Of a DNA stretch of 64,000 nt, positions 63,061 through 64,000 are shown piece by piece. Location: assembly GCA_018268715.1 (NCBI GenBank), contig JAFDVZ010000007.1:62001-126000 (forward strand), in the 5' to 3' direction. Numbering within the stretch: position 1 is the first letter of the stretch; the number at the start of each line of letters is the position of its first letter. The stretch comes from Acidobacteriota bacterium. GTDB taxonomy: Bacteria; Acidobacteriota; Terriglobia; Bryobacterales; Bryobacteraceae. A program made the position numbers and the translations under genes. The notes under the pieces are model-generated. The model did not search any database. It was not told the origin of the DNA and saw nothing but the letters and a program-made list of their open reading frames with translations.

Positions 63061-64000
63061 TCAGGCGTGCTGACCGGCGGCGGAGCGGGCGCGGCGCGGG
63101 GGCGCGGTCTTGCCGCACAACTCGTCCAGGCTCTGGCCGGCGCGCCATTGGCGGATGCTCGAGGCCACTTCGACCTCCACTTTCCATTCGCGGGAACGGG
63201 CCAGGATGGGGTAGCGGTCCTTCAGCAACTCCACCAGTTCCGCGGCGCGGCGTTCGGCGACATCGAGCGGACCATCGAAGGAGACCGCGATCTCGTCGAC
63301 CCGCCAGCGGGCCGCCGCATCGTTCAGGCGGATACGGCTGGCGACGCGGTCCGACACCTGTCTGAGCAGCGAATCGGCGGCGCGTTCTCCGTAGAGCTGG
63401 CTGATGCTCGAAAGGCCGGCGATGCGGAGCACCGCGAGGCTGAACGGGGCGCCGGCCTCGATGCGGCGGCCGAGTTCGCGCTCCATGGCGGAGCGGGTGG
63501 CGAGGCCGGTGAGCGCGTCGACGCCGGGGTCGCCGCCCGCCTGTTCGAGCTTCTTCGGGATCCGCTGGAGTTCGCGCCGGAAGCCCCCGAACACCGCCGC
63601 GCTGTCGCGTCCCATGGCCTGGAGGAAGGTGGCCAGCTCCGCGATGTGCCGCGACACGGCGTCCCGCAGTTGGGCATCGCTTCCGCGGGCCAGTTCGGCT
63701 TCCAGGCGCTTGCGCGCGGCGCTCAACTGCTCCAGATAGAAATGATCGCGGAGTTCGAAATCGTCGGCCGCGTTGATCATCAGGTTCAGCAGGCTCGAAT
63801 AGGCCTCGCCGCGGGCCCGCGCGATGACGGCGGCGGCGTCCAGGATCTCGCCGGCGCTTTGTTCGAGCTCGCCGAGGCTCTTGTCCAAGGTCTCCGCGGC
63901 GGGGTGGAAGGCCACGCGCCCGCGCATCCGGATCATCGTCTGATGGATGCGGTCGGCGCGCTCCGGCCACAGGGCGGCGCCGTAGCGTCCCAGCAGGACA
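63061..64000 (-). CDS. Degenerate GGDEF-domain protein (5' end beyond the window)
   Basis: The C-terminal part of a longer protein; the frame stays open to base 64000 (upstream residues include LLGRYGAALWPERADRIHQ), so the true start is outside. Helical N-terminal sequence (about the first 130 residues seen) is followed by a GGDEF-like domain beginning DALTGLATRSAMERELGRRI. The signature that should read RxGGDEF is RWRVDEIAVSF, and the usual metal-binding DxDxFK sequence is replaced by IAGLSSI, so diguanylate cyclase activity is unlikely. It may be a c-di-GMP- or protein-binding remnant. Confidence 0.8.
   Translation of the reverse strand, partial: VLLGRYGAALWPERADRIHQTMIRMRGRVAFHPAAETLDKSLGELEQSAGEILDAAAVIARARGEAYSSLLNLMINAADDFELRDHFYLEQLSAARKRLEAELARGSDAQLRDAVSRHIAELATFLQAMGRDSAAVFGGFRRELQRIPKKLEQAGGDPGVDALTGLATRSAMERELGRRIEAGAPFSLAVLRIAGLSSISQLYGERAADSLLRQVSDRVASRIRLNDAAARWRVDEIAVSFDGPLDVAERRAAELVELLKDRYPILARSREWKVEVEVASSIRQWRAGQSLDELCGKTAPPRRARSAAGQHA

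Noticed and set aside
1..64000. tRNA, rRNA, CRISPR arrays, transposases and prophage genes
   Set aside because: I looked for T-arm motifs, repeat arrays and typical transposase or phage protein sequences on both strands and found none I could support.

Overview
The window is GC-rich chromosomal DNA that most likely comes from an Acidobacteriota member of the Solibacter/Bryobacter type. This is inferred from content: an acidobacterial-type duplicated orphan permease (ADOP, MacB/FtsX-like) beside TolC-family genes, a very large secreted VWA protein of the acidobacterial type, a HAF-repeat PEP-CTERM protein, many Tat-signal Gfo/Idh/MocA and TIM-barrel enzymes, and several PAS-rich hybrid kinases. 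I see no rRNA, tRNA, CRISPR array, transposase or phage gene. Species cannot be fixed from the sequence alone.

Layout. 0-5 kb: a small secreted protein, a RES/Xre toxin-antitoxin pair with a readable promoter and operator, a HAF-repeat PEP-CTERM protein, an Old Yellow Enzyme and an ABHD18-like hydrolase. 5-11 kb: small conserved proteins, YggX, an ATP-grasp ligase, and metX-metW joined by an ATGA overlap. 11.0-12.7 kb: an unusual, largely non-coding region with a G-rich segment enclosed by nested inverted repeats (11154-11840), a zinc-ribbon gene, and an intrinsic terminator with a structured leader upstream of that gene. 12.7-19.2 kb: a membrane PAS kinase and its NarL-type regulator, a divergent pair (70-residue protein and HipA-like kinase), ruvB-folK, an OmpA-type lipoprotein with a strong terminator, and a DUF429 protein. 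19.2-26.4 kb: a GAF/PAS hybrid kinase, an Mrp/ApbC ATPase, a 655-residue secreted hydrolase, and a LysR regulator. 26.5-30.8 kb: leuABCD, divergent from LysR. 30.9-40.4 kb: a five-PAS hybrid kinase, two overlapping TolC-family genes and a divergent ADOP permease. 40.4-63 kb: a carbohydrate-use region (GH2, esterases, GH29 fucosidase, aldolase, SDR) carrying six proteins with twin-arginine signal peptides, plus a glycosyltransferase and the VWA operon. The right edge cuts a degenerate GGDEF gene.

How the genes work together. metX-metW serve methionine synthesis and leuABCD leucine synthesis; LeuA lacks the C-terminal leucine-sensing domain. The TolC pair and ADOP permease suggest an export system. 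The 40-63 kb block looks like extracellular glycan breakdown coupled to Tat-exported dehydrogenases, an aldo-keto reductase, isomerase-like TIM barrels and a class V PLP enzyme, so part of the sugar chemistry may take place in the periplasm (inference). The observations I rate highest are the inverted-repeat-enclosed element at 11154-11840, the candidate attenuator or small RNA at 12413-12600, the leaderless RES/Xre operon, and the Tat-enzyme block.
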